Shown here: piece after piece, positions 38,130-51,861 of the stretch
Position numbering within the stretch: the first letter of the stretch is position 1
Layout: every line of letters starts with the position of its first letter
Source of the DNA: Parasponia andersonii
Taxonomy: Eukaryota > Streptophyta > Magnoliopsida > Rosales > Cannabaceae
Assembly (NCBI GenBank): GCA_002914805.1
Contig: JXTB01000032.1
Coordinates: 727,363-791,362 of the forward strand
Length of the DNA stretch: 64,000 bases
Direction of reading: 5' to 3'
The notes under the pieces: model-generated
Database searches by the model: none
The model's input: the letters and a program-made list of their open reading frames with translations, nothing else
What the model was told of the DNA's origin: nothing
Position numbers and translations under genes: made by a program

Positions 38130-41100
38130 TGGGAAACCATGGAACGCGGATTGGGTCAGAGTCACTGCCCTTAACCCAACCAAACATAGCTATTTTTTTT
38201 CTTTTCTTTGGTTACATTTTTTGTCTCGAACAAACTTAGCTTTTTCACTTCGATTTGAAGTGGTCAATTTGACATTGACTTGATGATCAGAGTCATCAAA
38301 CCAATTTTTCATAATGCAGAGTAGACCCTCACTATCATGGTTGTTGGGAACCACTTCAAAGTCCAATAATAACATAATGTTAATGATTTAACTAGTATAT
38401 TGTCTTGCAAAATTACGTTATATATTCCAACAATAGTAGACATTGTTTTAAAAAAATAATTAGTGGAGCTGTGGAAAAGTTTGACATCAGCTGGTACTAT
38501 TCGATACATTATCTGCTGCTGTATGTATACTCTTAAGTTATAAGCTTTTCTATTGAAGAAATCTATATACTAATAAATATTATGCGATTAAAAAGTAAAT
38601 TGCATTGTAATAAAATAGACGACAAAGAAGTAAAATACATACGAAAATATAATGAAAGAAAAAATTTAAATATCTTTGTTTCACAGAATTTTATTAAGCA
38701 GAAGCCATAGATTGAAATTTGAATTCAATAGTCGCATTCTGCCAATTCAACGTAAATGTATTTTTTATTATTTTTTTTGGGAGATTAAAGGGATAAATTT
38801 ATTCGAGGAAAAATACCAATTATAGTAATAGTACACAAAAATCATCATAAATAATTTTAAATAACAAAATAAATAAATAAAAAAAAAAAGAAGTCAAGTT
38901 TTTGGTCCATATGTGGGTCAACTTAATGTGTGGTCGCTTTGTGGTCTATGCTCGACTGCAGTCCAAGAGTCCACACATATTTTTCTTCAGAAAAGGGCAA
39001 ATGCTGGAATCTTTATGAATCTTATGTCCACACTTGTATTCCCATCGACCACTAACCCTACTAGTTTATATATGCTTCATTTTTTGGCGAAAAAAAAATT
39101 GCAGATTAATTAAAGAGTTAATTTCACTAATCACCTCCGAATTATGACCGCTTTTGTCACTTTGGTCTTCAAAGATTAAACTTAAATAGTGTATGTTACC
39201 ACAAATATTTTTTTGCTCTTCTTACATCATTAGCCCCATTGTTAAAAAAAATTTTAAAATTTAATAGGAGAAAATGTCATAAAATGAGCTTAGATATCAT
39301 TATTCTTGTAATTACGAAACCTCATGTAATTTTGAAAACATAGAAAACCCTCTTAAATTGATTAAAAGAAAAAAGAAGAATCTAGTAATTTGAATACCTC
39401 TATAATCTTGACACTTTCATGTAACCAAAATAGGAGAATTAATAGGAAATGATAAGGATAAATTTACACTTATATTTAATTAAAAGTTGCCTGTAGCAGT
39501 TTCCAAACAGTGTTTTCATTTTTTTTAAAAGACTTAGTAAGTTATATAATAGTTTCCAAATAACTATTTGTGTTTCTCAACAAAATAAATTTAGTTTAAG
39601 CCTAAAATTTTTATATCATAAAGAGAAATTTTGTCATTTCTCACCAATTTTCTTAATTTAGCTAATATTAGGTCATATTTTAAAATAAGACAAATTACAA
39701 GGCTTTCTGCAAAAGATTATAAATAAAAGAAAAATTCGAGGAGGTTTTTCACATAGTTTTAAAAACACAGGAGGTTGAAAAGATGTCATGGTCACTTTAT
39801 AGATAATGAAATATATATTTTTTTTATTAATTTGAGGGCCAAAGTTATACAAAAACCATAATTTGAGGTTAAAATAGAATAAGTATAATATTTTGGGGAC
39901 CATTAGTGAATTAAATATGTTATTTAAAGATTATTTTCAATATGATTCCCATAAGAGTAATGCTAGGGACATATATAAATTACATACAAAACCCACACAC
40001 ACTAACATGATATGTAATTCAACTACTCAGTATATATAAATTTTGTGTGTAATTTATACGTGTTTCTAACATTACTCTTCCTATATATATTTATATATGC
40101 AGATAACACTATATATCTCAATTTTTGTACTAAATTTTTTGTACCAATACATATATCATATAAGTTATCACTATCTAATAGGTATGTTAAAACTTACTAC
40201 CAATAGATCGTTAATTGAATAGATCACTAATTAAATGGTGACAAATCACATGCCATATATATTGATATTAAAATTTTAGTACAAAAATTAATACCTTAAG
40301 TATTATCCTATATATATATATATTGTCAATTAAATTTATGAAACAATATCATGATGCATTAATTTACTCATAATTTCTATTTTTTTAGCCTAAACAAATA
40401 ATAACATTTGTTAATTCTATTTTCGGCCTCTGCATATTTTTTTTTTAAACCACCTTGGATTGACCATTATAGAATTTAAATTTGATAACATTTTAATAGA
40501 ATTGTCAATGCTACAATAATTTCAAAGATCAGGATAGCATATTAATTGAATTAAAAACTTATAACAAAAGTGGTGGCCATAATGATATAGTCCTTAATTA
40601 AAATGATACGATATTAGTTACTATGAAAATTAACTGATGCTTTAGGTCAATCATACAATATATGCTGTATAATGGAAAAGGAAATTCAATTAGAAAAAGA
40701 ATCCTTTTTTTTTTTTTTGGATTTATAACTTCATTGCTTAATTTGGAATTAACTTTTACTTATTTTAATTTTTTACGAGAGGATCACATGAGATCTCTGA
40801 CGCAGGGGTAGGGGTATTTGTGGTTGGTTTGAAAGTCAAAATCCTTAACCAAATCATATACGTAAAGCTTTATCGCGTCAGTTTGGTATGTATACAATTT
40901 TTGAAGAAAACTAAAGCAGATCAAACCACATTTAGTCGGTTTTGTCGGGTTGGTTTGGTTGATTTAGATTTTTATGCTGATTTTTTTTAATACAATACAA
41001 AGTACTATATGATCTAAAATTGTAATTCACCATCTATTAAATATAAATTTTACCATAACAAAAGGTCAGATTTCACTACTAAAAGTGAAATAAATATAAC

Positions 41101-42023
41101 TACTATCAACTTTTAAAGTTTAAACCAACAAATAACTTGTCCTCTAAGCTAATAGAAAACAACTGAGTTACCATATAACAAAATACATAAATAGAGTTGT
41201 AAGTTTTAAGACTGTAAAAAATACAGAAAAAAAATGTAATATTTTTGTTGGTTTAGTTGTTCGGTTTGTTGGTTTCATACCCCAAAATAATTAACCAATT
41301 TCATCAACAAAATGAGTTTTTTCAAACTGACCAAGCCAACAAATTTTATAAAAAAAAACCCAAATATTTTGACTTATTTTGAATTGGTAGACTTCAACGA
41401 TTATTTTGAACACTTCAACTTTTGAGTACCGTATTCTTTGGAGTACCATCTTGCCATAACCAAAAGTAAAGAATATAATAACAGAGGAATATAGAAGAAG
41501 ACTAAACTTGAGTTTTGATGAAATGAGCTCTAATCTGATTGTACTCCGTAAATGAACATATATACAAGAGGAGCTACAAGTGTATAAGAGAAGCTAAACA
41601 AAACAGAATTAGTTACAGTAAACTAAAATTGCTAACTAACTTAAAACTAATTCTGTTAGCTAAAACAGATTAAGCTAACTTCTTAACACCAAATGAAATT
41701 AATTTTGTTCAACCAATAAACTAAGATTAAACAAAACATGTTGTTTGAAGTTGAACCCCCAAAGTGAATAAAGTTCCAAATGCAAGAAATACTGATTGGC
41801 ACTCTCATTCTCCTCCTATTCCTTTTCATTCTTTAATTTTTTATTTTCAAATTTCTCCGGTACTATGACAGAGGAGAAAATTCTGGTTCAATCATTAGTA
41901 ATTAATTGGAGAGAGGGACCAAATTGTTTAGAAACTAACCCAGGTAAGGAGATGTCCGTGTCCAAAAAATTGGGAAACTTATTTAAGGAAATGTAATAAT
42001 GTATCATAAGTAATTAAAATCAT
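38130..42023. other. Region between the two PEPR-like genes
   Basis: No gene recognised. A more complex, ORF-bearing segment at about 38880-39090 has no domain. A segment at about 40790-41350 holds repeats of GGTTTGGTT-like text in both orientations, including GTCGGGTTGGTTTGGTTG and CGGTTTGTTGGTTT; it looks like a MITE whose ends I could not fix. Confidence 0.55.
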
Positions 42024-42256
42024 CTTCCTTTTGATATATTAGTCGTTTTGAGTCTGAGGTGGAGATTTTCGGAAATTTTCAAGTATCACATCCCAAGTTC
42101 GAGTCACTGTAGGTTGAAGGTATTTTTACCGTCTTCCCTTTAATATACTAGTCTTTTGAGTTTGAAGTGGAATTTTGAAGCATCGCATCCCAAATTCTAG
42201 TCATCACCGTAGGTCAAAAAGTAATTTTATTTACTTATTTATTTATTTATTTATTT
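42024..42256 (+). mobile_element. SINE-like unit, tandemly duplicated
   Basis: Two copies of about 106 bp (about 42024-42130 and 42131-42225) share CTTCC-TTT-ATAT-TAGTC, TTTTGAGT-TGA-GTGGA and CATCCCAA-TTC-AGTCA. Copy 1 has the B-box-like AAGTTCGAGTCAC and an A-box-like GAGTCTGAGGTGG. The right end is a (TTTA)n tail at 42231-42256. This looks like a degenerate tRNA-derived SINE. Confidence 0.5.
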
Positions 42257-42960
42257 TTATAGTGGATTTAAGAAGAGGGAAGCTTAAATCCGTATGCGAC
42301 TTGCTTTGATTACTATCATGGACATTGATTTTGAAACATGTAGAATGTAACTGACCTAATTTAAGTTATTAAACCCTCAATAGGCTAGTTTTTTGAGATG
42401 GAATGGTTCAACTGTTTAACAATGCAAGAACATAAAGGTAAGGAGACGCCGATAAAAAAAAGTTTAGAAAAAGAGAGGTAAGGACAGAATTAATTTAGGT
42501 GAATGGTTAAGAAGAAAAAAAAAAAAAAAGGTGAATAAATTAAGAACAGCGCAAATATACTTTTTTTAATGCAAGTGCACTTTTTGACCCAGTTGTACAT
42601 TTTGATTATCTAACCAATTTTTAATGAGTCAAAAGTAGTCAGAAGTTTTTAATGAGTCAAAAAAAGTATCAAGTTGTTAAGCGCTTCTTGTTAATCTTTT
42701 TCCGTTCAATTTAATATATGAAAAAACCTCTTAAGTGCACATTTCTAGTGGATCAAAAGAAAAAGTGGGCAATTCACGTAATGTGTAAGTGAAAATTGTG
42801 TCAACCAGCTGCGGATCATTGTGGGGTGAGAATGAGACAGTTGGAAAGATTAGAGATGATTCAAAATAAAATAGCATAAAAGTTTTATTCATACCACCAT
42901 ACACATTGGGATAACACCAAGAGAAAATCCTAAGAAACGGTCAGAACAAAGTTAAAGCTT
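42257..42960. other. Intergenic stretch downstream of PEPR-like gene 2
   Basis: AT-rich with A-runs and a small direct repeat of TTTTTAATGAGTCAAAA near 42607-42663. The part next to 42960 should hold the 3' untranslated region of the gene at 42961-46402. Confidence 0.6.
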
Positions 42961-45900
42961 CTAACTTCTAAGAGCTAGCGTTTTCAAGCTTTGTGTACGC
43001 CGGGGATAAACATCTACAAGTTGCTTGACAACATCTCTCATTGTGGGTCTCTTGTTCGGATCCTTTTCGATACATCTCAAGGCTACCATAAGAACTTCAA
43101 CTACTTGTTCTTTAATAGTCGAATCCAACAGTTCCCTTGCGAGGCTTGGATCGACAATCACATTGATCTCTGATGCGTTGCTCCATAAGCACCTCACCCA
43201 GCCCGCAATGTCCGTTTCCCCCGCAAAAGATGGATCCAATGCCTGCTTTCTGGTTATCAGCTCAAGCAAAACTACCCCGTAACTGTAAACGTCGGACTCC
43301 ATGCTCCTAGTTGTTGTAAATGCATTTTCTGCTATGGTAAAAAGCGGATGAATTTTGTTAATTGAAAAACTTGAAACATGAAACATGAACTTAGCTAATT
43401 GAACTTGGAAAAGGTTTTAAGACATTACCTGGTGCAATGTATCCAATGGTACCAGCGACCGAGATGGATGATGATAAAGAGGAAGATCGATCCAGAAGTT
43501 TGGCGATACCAAAATCAGCAATATGCGGCTCCATATCAGAGTCCAAGAGTATATTCTTTGGTTTGATGTCTCGATGCACTATCGCAGGATCACAGTCAAA
43601 ATGGAGATAAGCCAATCCATGTGCAGTTCCAACAGCAATATTATAACGGACACTCCACTCTACAGTTTCTGGTGGATTAGTTTCATGTAAAACATCATGA
43701 AGGCTACCGTTTTGCATGTACCTATACAAGATTAAACCATAGTCTTTTCTTAACCAGAAGTCTTCCAGTTTAACCAGATTTCGGTGCTTGATATTCCCAA
43801 GAGTGTCGATTTCTCTAATCATACTGACACTTCCTTCTTTGTTCCCCACATTCAGAAGCTTCTTTACAGCGAAAACTTCATCTCGACCCAGCGAGGCTTT
43901 GTAAACAGTTCCATGGGCTCCTTTCCCTATAATATACTTATCATTTAGGTTTTCTGTGGCTTCCATAACTCTTCCAAGTAACAAAGATGTTCCTTCTGGT
44001 GCAGAGATCTTTGTTGTCTGCTTTGATCTTTTTCTACATAATAAAAACATGCAAACCAGTCCAAAAAGAATAAAAAGAACAATGGAGCCAAGGGAAATCA
44101 TTGCGATTTTTACTGTACTTAAGCCGTTCCTTCTGCTTGGCTGAAAGTCACAAGGCTGGACAATGCCATTTCCGTTGCAAGTTAAGCCATTTGATGCAAG
44201 ACAACTCACACAAAGACCAGAATTGCCCAAAAATGACGAAGGAGATGATTGCAGCAACTTCATCAATGTTTCTGGTATTGCACCGGTGAAGTTATTGTAC
44301 GAGACATTGACCTCCAACAATGAAAGCATATTTTTAAGAGCTGTTAAACTTCCTGTCAAGTTGTTATAAGAAATATCCAATCTCTCAAGCCTGATCCTTC
44401 CTATTTCTGAAGGAAGTTGCCCAGTCAACCCATTATTGCTGAGGTTCAACAAGTCGAATGGATTTTCAAATGCTCCAATTGATGAAGGAATCTGTCCTCC
44501 AAAACGATTTCCACCAAGTTCTAGGACTGAAAGTTTCCCAAAATCAGACAAAAATGGTGGAATGCCGCCAGTAAAACAGTTTTCACTTAAAACCAAAGTG
44601 AATAACCCTGTCCAGCTCCTAAAACTCGATGGAATGGCTCCACTCAATGAATTGAAGCCAACGTCGAAGACACCTAACTGGGTGCATTTTGAAAGCTGAG
44701 ACGGCAAAGAACCCACTAAATTATTGTGAGAAAGAATCAACCTCTGAATATGTACAAGGCTTCCAAGCTCTACTGGTATGGATCCTGTAAGCTTGTTCAC
44801 GGAGAGATTAATGGAAGTGATGTTGGTACAGTTTCCCAAGCTTGGTGGAATTGCTCCTGAAATTCTGTTCATGCTGACATCCATATACAAAAGGTCTGAA
44901 TTCTTTGCAAACTGTGGAAGAACCCCGGTGAGGTTATTCTGCATGAGAATCAGTCTCCTGAGACTTGAACAACTTCCAACTTGTAATGGTATGCTACCTT
45001 CAAATTGATTATTTCCTATATTCAGCACTCTCAATTGTTTTCCAAAGCAAAGATTTGGGGGGATTTCACCACTGAACTTATTATTAGTAACGTCAAACAG
45101 CACTAAGCTGCTGTTAATCCCCAAGTCCTGAGGTATGGTTCCAGAGAATTGGTTCTCAAACAATGTAATGTTTTGGAGTTGCTTCAACTCAGTCATCTCC
45201 AAAGGTAGCTCCCCAGAAAGGCTGTTATTATATACAAGGACATGCTGAAGGGTAGGAATCTTCCATATGCTAAGTGGTATTTCCCCGGTTAAACGGTTGT
45301 TAAACAGCCCAAGGTACTGCAACTCGGTCAGCAATCCCAACTCGCTTGGAATTTCCCCCTCAAGTTGGTTGGTATACAACTCTAATGTTGTCAATGATTT
45401 AAGTTTCCCAAGTTCAGATGGTATTTTCCCAGACAAATGGTTCTCAGAAAGGTAAAGACCAGTAAGCTTATCTAGTTGCCCTAAGGACGATGGGATATTG
45501 CCCACTAAGTTACTACGCGTGGCAGCAAGAACTGATAAACTACTACAATTGCCCAAACTCGAAGGAAGACCTCCACTGAAACTATTCCACGAAACATCCA
45601 AGAAATATAAGTTCTTGCAACTACCTAGACCCCGAGGGATTCTACCCTCAAGACGATTCATAGCCACATCTAAATACGCGAGGTTTTTGAGGTTGTTCAG
45701 GCTATCTGGCAAAACCCCAGAAAACTGGTTCCCATCCAAGGCAAGTTCCTCCAACATACTACAGTTCCCAATCGAATAAGGAATCGACCCGGATAACTGG
45801 TTACCTTGTAAATACAACCTTACAAGATTGCTCATGTTCCCAACATTCGAGGGAATCGCGCCATTCAAGTTGTTATCGGTTAAATACACTTCTTCTAAGG

Positions 45901-46402
45901 CTGCAATCTCAAACAAGGATTCAGGTATTTCACCAGACAGAGAGTTATTATACAAGCTAAGAACCGTCAAATTTTGCAACTTTTTCAGGCTTTTGGGTAT
46001 CTCTCCGGTGAGTGAGTTAGAATTCAGGGTCAGACTCTCAAGAAAACTAAGGTTCCCCAACTCATTGGGAATCAACCCAGAGAAGCTGTTTGAGGTCAAA
46101 TCAAGAGTCTGCAAACGGCTCAAAAGGCCAATTTGGGGTCCAATTTGGCTAGAAATGCCATAACCAGTGAGATTCAAGGATAAGACACGGTGGGTAGTAT
46201 TGTCACATTCGATTCCAACCCATGAACAAGGAGTGGAATCAGAAGCTTTCCAGCTTGAATTCATGGAAGGAGGCACGGAATCCCATTGCCTCAGGAGTGA
46301 AAGCAGAGTCACCCCATCAGAGTTCAGGGAATGGACATTGTTTATGGAACAAGAGAAGAATATAAACGACAATACCAAGAAACTGAACACGCCAAACTCC
46401 AT
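42961..46402 (-). CDS. PEPR-like LRR receptor kinase, copy 2, 1113 aa
   Basis: Exons on the minus strand are 46402-43429 and 43328-42961 with a 100-bp GT-AG intron, total 3342 nt. The intron splits the same Glu codon of APEN as in copy 1. Architecture matches copy 1: signal peptide (about 1-25), N-cap ending CSWVGIEC, about 26 LRRs, Cys-rich cap, transmembrane segment near 765-795 and an RD kinase. The kinase shows GKGAHGTVYK (826), Lys847, HRD 943-945 and DFG 963-965. The activation segment reads GTIGYIAPE where copy 1 and most relatives have GTTGYIAPE. The C-terminus is 8 residues longer than in copy 1 (ends TLALRS). The two genes are same-strand tandem duplicates about 5.1 kb apart, both with open frames. 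They differ throughout the LRRs, so ligand preference may differ. Confidence 0.93.
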
Positions 46403-46679
46403 ATACTCTACACTTCCTAAGTTGATGACTGAGAAAGAGAAAGCAAACTATACAGAATTACATGTTATGGGGTTTCATGGAAGAGAGACACTTACCCATT
46501 TGAAAAGCTTGCAAGAATGATTCAGTAAGCCATTGAAAATGCTTGGAAGCTGAGTTTTCAGAGAGAGAACTGAGAGCAAATGAAGAAAGGTTATTTTTTT
46601 AGCTAGAAAAAAAAAAAAAAAAGTACTGGTTTGGTGGTGGGCTTCAATCATACAGAGAATAAAAGGTCATTGATTAATA

Positions 46680-46698
46680 CATATATATATATATATAA
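46680..46698 (-). promoter_or_regulatory. Possible TATA region of PEPR-like gene 2
   Basis: A short (TA)n run reading CTTATATATATATATATATG on the minus strand lies about 280 bp before the start codon, at the same spacing as the TATA box of copy 1. It could also be a plain microsatellite. Confidence 0.35.
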
Positions 46699-46699
46699 G

Positions 46700-49045
46700 A
46701 AGCATAATTATGTCATGGTGATGAGAGTGATTACATTAATCTGGGAAACCAACCCAGGCGGCCCTGCACCTTTTATTTATTGCAGAATGTCAGTTTTTTG
46801 ACCTTATTTGAAGTTGGTCTTCTTAATTTCACTAACCATTAATTTATTCCTTTATTACTTTATCTATTTGTTCTTCTAAGGCCACATTTCACTATCAATA
46901 ATCAAGATACATGATTTATAGCGTTATTTCTTTTTGTTTGTTTTTTTTTTTTCCCCGTTAGATTCAAGTTTTTCTTTATTAAAAAGAAAAAAATTTGTAG
47001 GAGTAAAGAGTAGTGTCGTACCGAAAAATCTTTTAGAATTGCATTGTCTGTCTCTGATTGGTATATAGGTCCTTCACGAGATAAATCCTCTATGTACCCT
47101 CAACAAACAAACAAAGGAATTCAAACTTAAAATGTGTGAATGAGGCGGACGTCTCCTCTAGGTATGATAGTTAAGTTCCAGGTTTGGTTAAGACTTTCCT
47201 TAATTTTCAAAATTAAAGAGTGAAACGTTGCCGTCAAGGGTGTTCTCATGCTACGAGTGTTCACACACGTTGTTCATCAAAGCGTACCAACATTTTTTTT
47301 TTATTACGTCCACACCGTGTCTCTGTCAATATGATATATATTGTTTTGGAGAGTTTTGTTTTTTTGGCTCAACCTATTTGTTTCGCCGAAAGTAAGTCAT
47401 TTTTAAGTTTCTTTCAATAAAAGGTCAAATCTTCGTTTAAAAAAATAAAAAAAAAAGTTTTAAAAAACACAAAACTACCATTATACAACCTCTATGAAAC
47501 TTCGTCTATTCAATACATTGGGAAGTAGTTATTTTGTCCTCAAGTTCAACAGTTGTTTTCAACCCCAAAAAAAAAAAAAAAAAAAAAAAAAGTTTTCACG
47601 GCTGTAAAGTTCCCATTCTTGTAATCATATAGCGGTTTCTCATTTATTTCGCAAAATTTTTAAATTCAATAGTATATTGATCAAAAAAAAAATAAAATTT
47701 GTCTCAACACTTGATTTTTCTTCAACATTCATTTGAACGCTTGAATTTTACGACATAAACGAAAGACATTTCATCTAGATTAGTAATCTATTCAATTGAG
47801 TTTTATAACCATAAACATTGGAGCGGGCACGATTTCATAAAGTAAATAATATACTTATTTTCTTTTATTTTTCTGGAAAAAATTAGAGAACTAAACAAGT
47901 CGAAGGTATTCAACCCCGATCAATTCACAAATCGAGCTTTCAAGCATGTGAATAACTAGTATTTTTATAAAATAAGTATGGCTTTCCTTTTACCTCTTGT
48001 CCATTATTTGGGTCATTTTTTATAACTTTCCCCTATGTGTGTATATGACTATACTATGTTATATTATATTTTGTATCTACATATTAAGGGAATACAAAGA
48101 CGATATCCACCTTCTAGATGCACGTCTCCCTAAAAAAATAATCACTTGTTAATATGTGTACGTAATATATAAATACATATATACTTACTCATGTATTAGT
48201 TTTAAATTACATGTTATTTATGCAACGTGTTAAGCATGTGAATGTATATACGCTACACACACAAGACATCGTTTAGATAAACCTATGTTTCTTAAATTAA
48301 TCGAGGTGTAATTCAAGTTGGTTGTTGAATATGGTTTCAAAATAATTATATGTAATCAATAAAGGTGGAAATCTGCCGAGTTTGTTTGCCTTTTATTATT
48401 ATTATTATTATTATTATTTTTACTGATTTCCCTGCATGACTGAGTCAGCTCTACAGCATTATATTACTGTAATGAAGAAGAATCAAATTGAATTAATTTA
48501 TCTTCTTTACCATCCCATAAAGGATAAGAGTTATTGTTCTATTTTTTTTTTTGGAGGGAAAATAGAGAGACCCAGTTTGGAAGCAAATATTTTGTGGAAC
48601 TAAAGAGCAACGTAATTTATTTATTTTCCTTTTTTCTATGAGGGTTAGTTTTAGAAATTAAACAATTTACTGTTTTCTTACGAAATTGGAGCTTACTTCC
48701 CTACGTCATCTCCCTTCTTATCAATTTGATTATTAGATGCAATGCTGTATACTATAATATTAGGAATTTCTAAGGAATTCTACTATAGGAGCAAAATCCC
48801 TCCTATTGATTTGGCTATTTTCATATTAACATTGTACGGTTTCTATGAATTTGCTTATTTTAGAAACACACAACTATGTTCTCTTTCCCTTTAGAGAGAA
48901 AAAAAAAAAACACAATAATTTCTTTTTTCTATCATCTCTTTTTTCATGAGATGCTTGAGAGCAATAACAGTTCCAGTAAAAATTCCCTTTTTTGATGCAT
49001 TATATTTTTTTTTTCTTTTAAATTAAAATGTTCTCAAAAAGTAAA
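46700..49045. other. Intergenic stretch, no gene seen
   Basis: No supported gene; the + frame at 47220-47420 has no domain. An (ATT)n microsatellite of about 9 units lies at 48392-48418, and long A-runs occur at 47567-47592. Confidence 0.6.
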
Positions 49046-49051
49046 AGAATC

Positions 49052-49327
49052 TCAAAATTTAATTAACATAGGATTTAATTTGGGGATTTGGTCAAGAATT
49101 GCAGGGTACTCCAAACATAGTATTTCAGCGGATTTAATTTGGGGAGGTGTGGTAATTACAATGAGTTCTTTAGACCATGATGAAGAAAAATAAGAAGTAC
49201 TCAACAAAGTCTTCGATCCCTCCAATGTAAGCAAATTAGGCTGATAGAGTTCAATCCCATTCTCCTTTACATGAAAATTGATGATAAATTGAAGCCCACA
49301 TTTATTTATTTGGAGGGTTTGGTTCAT
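49052..49327 (-). pseudogene. Possible fragment of a plant resistance-type gene (very tentative)
   Basis: A 91-codon minus-strand frame begins with QINKCGLQFIINFHVKENG. The KCGxxxI part is reminiscent of the C-terminal C-JID region of TIR-NBS-LRR proteins. Base composition is less AT-biased than the surroundings. No NB-ARC, LRR or TIR motif is nearby and no splice partners were seen, so it may be chance. Confidence 0.2.
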
Positions 49328-49699
49328 TCAGACTACGACATGCAGATTGTTAATTGATACAATTAGGATTTCTAGAGAAATTTTTTAAATTTTAAACATG
49401 TAATAGTCCTTGGAACGCCCATACCGATAAGAGCAATTTTTTTCCCTCCTACATTGGCTAGAAGTAGTATTCTTCTTATTTAGAGTTGTCAAATCTATCG
49501 TACAGTACTAGTACGACTTATTTACTTATTTAAGTTGGACAAAAATATATTTTTTTATCATGCCAAACATGATTTATAATTTATTCTTGTCGCATTGTGT
49601 CGTGCTATGCCTAAAGGATCTTTTAACATGTCATGCTATGTCGTACTTCACAAAGAGTTTCTAATACTTTTACTTATAAAAAATAAAAAGAATTACAAA

Positions 49700-50040
49700 A
49701 ATACGGAAGTTAGATTTTTTTTTTTCTAATTTCCGCACAATTTTTATTAGAAAAATATTTCTTATTAAAAAGTTTTTAGAAAAACACCATTTTAAAAATG
49801 TTTACTAAATACTAGTTTATGAAAATTGGTTACTATGTACCTATTACCAGTTATAAATGCTTTTAATTACTAGTTACCAATTTTTAAAAACTAGTTGCCA
49901 GTTATTAATTATTATTTCAAAAATAGTATTTTTCTAAATATTTTTTTTTTTAAAATGACATTTTTCTAATAAAAACTATACATGACATAAAAAAATTAGC
50001 CACTGTATTTTTTTAAAAAAAAATTTCTAAAATTTCCGTA
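49700..50040. repeat. AT-rich dispersed repeat
   Basis: Contains TTTTAGAAAAACACCATTTT near the left and AATAGTATTTTTCTAAATA and GACATTTTTCTAATAAAAA near the right, in inverted sense. Several ACTAGTTACCAATTTT-like short units lie between. Similar layout appears at about 11990-12310 and 56260-56470. Confidence 0.4.
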
Positions 50041-50307
50041 AAAAGGCCCAATTTTCTCTTCGTAATGTGTCATGTCAGCTCACATGACACATAATTTGTT
50101 CGGGCCAAAATTGGCCTATTTAATTGGTAAAATTATATTCATTTTACTTGTCATTTTTATGATTTTTTTTTAATTCATTCAAATGTATACAAAAAAAAAA
50201 AAGATAAAGTAATAAATTAAATTTAATAATTTTAACACAAAAAAGGAACTTAAAAAAAAAACTTGAGAAATAATTGCATATCATAATTTTGATTATAGAC
50301 TAAGGGC

Positions 50308-51030
50308 TCATATAGTTGGGAAGAATGAAGAGGAAAAGAATAGAATTGATTTCAAAAAAACTCGATTCTAATTTTTATTTGGAATGTTAAAATGGAAACA
50401 AGTTTTCTAATGGAAAAGAATTTGGTGGAATTGCATTCCACAACCTTGGGTGGAAACCATTCCATTCCATTGGCTTTTTTTCTCTCTTTCCTAATTAATC
50501 TTGTATGAAAAATATGATATTAATGAAAAATAAAAAATTATTAAGAATACATATTTTATGAAGAAAGTAATAATTTATTATTTTTATTTATGAAATATTT
50601 TTTAATATTTTGCTGTCAAATGTGTTTTTTTTATTAAATATATGAAATAATTTTGAAATAATATTAGTAAAATAATTTAATAAAATAATAATTTAATTCA
50701 TAAAAAATTAATAAAATAAAATAATAAAATGTACTAAACATAAAATAATTTAATTAATAAAATAATTTAATAAAATTATATAATAAAATAAAATAATGAT
50801 ATATGTAAATTAATTTAATTAATAAAAATAATTAAATAAACTAATGCTAAATTTAAAATAATTTAATGCTAAATATAATTTAAAATACTTAAAATATTCA
50901 TCTTAAGCTTAAGGATATTTTTGTTATTATACAGCTAATTTTATTCTTTTTTATAATTAACTAAACATAAAAATGTTCATTTAGTTACTAATTCCACCAC
51001 TCCAATCAAACAACATAATTATATTATTAT
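50308..51030. mobile_element. Possible hAT-like MITE region
   Basis: The left edge GGGCTCATATAGTTGGGAAGAATGAAG and the right edge (TTAGTTACTAATTCCACCACTCCAATCAAACAAC) are loosely inverted. The interior carries GGAATTGCATTCC and CCATTCCATTCC motifs typical of one plant MITE type. Long AATAATTTAATTAATAAAA stretches fill the middle. Ends not fixed. Confidence 0.3.
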
Positions 51031-51039
51031 TTTTTTTCC

Positions 51040-51860
51040 ATTTCATTCTGATTACTATTACTATTACCATTACCATTACATAAATGCAACGAAACGATCC
51101 GTAATTGTCTCCCAATTAGGTTAGCACTTGTCGATTAGAAAGCTTGTCTATAATAATACACATATGTATAACTTGCTACTATGTCATGCCTATGTGCTAG
51201 CTTGGCGTATTGTGTCGTGCGTGCTAATGTGTTATATAGTGTCATGCCCATAGGCATGTCATTCTGTGCTTCACCTTTCATGTTTAATTTATCAGCCCAA
51301 CACGACCTATATAACTAGGCACAATTTTTTGATGTCATGTTGTTGTGCTATTAGGGTGGCCCGACTCTTTTAATAACTCTATTCTTATCTCAAAAAAATT
51401 AGGGAAAAAAAATAAATGACCCTATTATTCCATAAAAAATGAGAAAAATCTCATCTTTGATTTTTCAATTTTAAATTTTATTATTTTGATCCTTAAATTA
51501 TTAAAAAAGTTTCATTTTAGTCCTTTTTATTATATATTTTATTTTATTCTTAACATAATGAGTATATGACATACATATGCTCTTATGTTGCATTTATTTT
51601 ATACCTCAAAACATAATCTAGCACCAAACAAGGTTAGAACATAATTGGATTAATTTAAAACGATTAGTTGAATAAAAATTAGCCACACATTGAAAAAGAA
51701 TGCTTCGTAAAATTGTCCAAAATATAATAATTTATTGAAATCACTAATACATAATGAAAATATATCTCATGTGCTAATTCTATTAAGAATCAAACAAAAT
51801 ATGTAGAAATAAAAGACTAAAATGAAATATTTCTCTAAAGTTTGGTTTTATCTGCAAAAA
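51040..51860. other. AT-rich stretch, no gene seen
   Basis: Repeated GTCATGCCTATG and GTGTCGTGCGTGCTA-like short words at 51180-51260 resemble those at 49570-49650 (GTCATGCTATGTCG). They may be remnants of one repeat; no coding content. Confidence 0.5.
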
Positions 51861-51861
51861 A

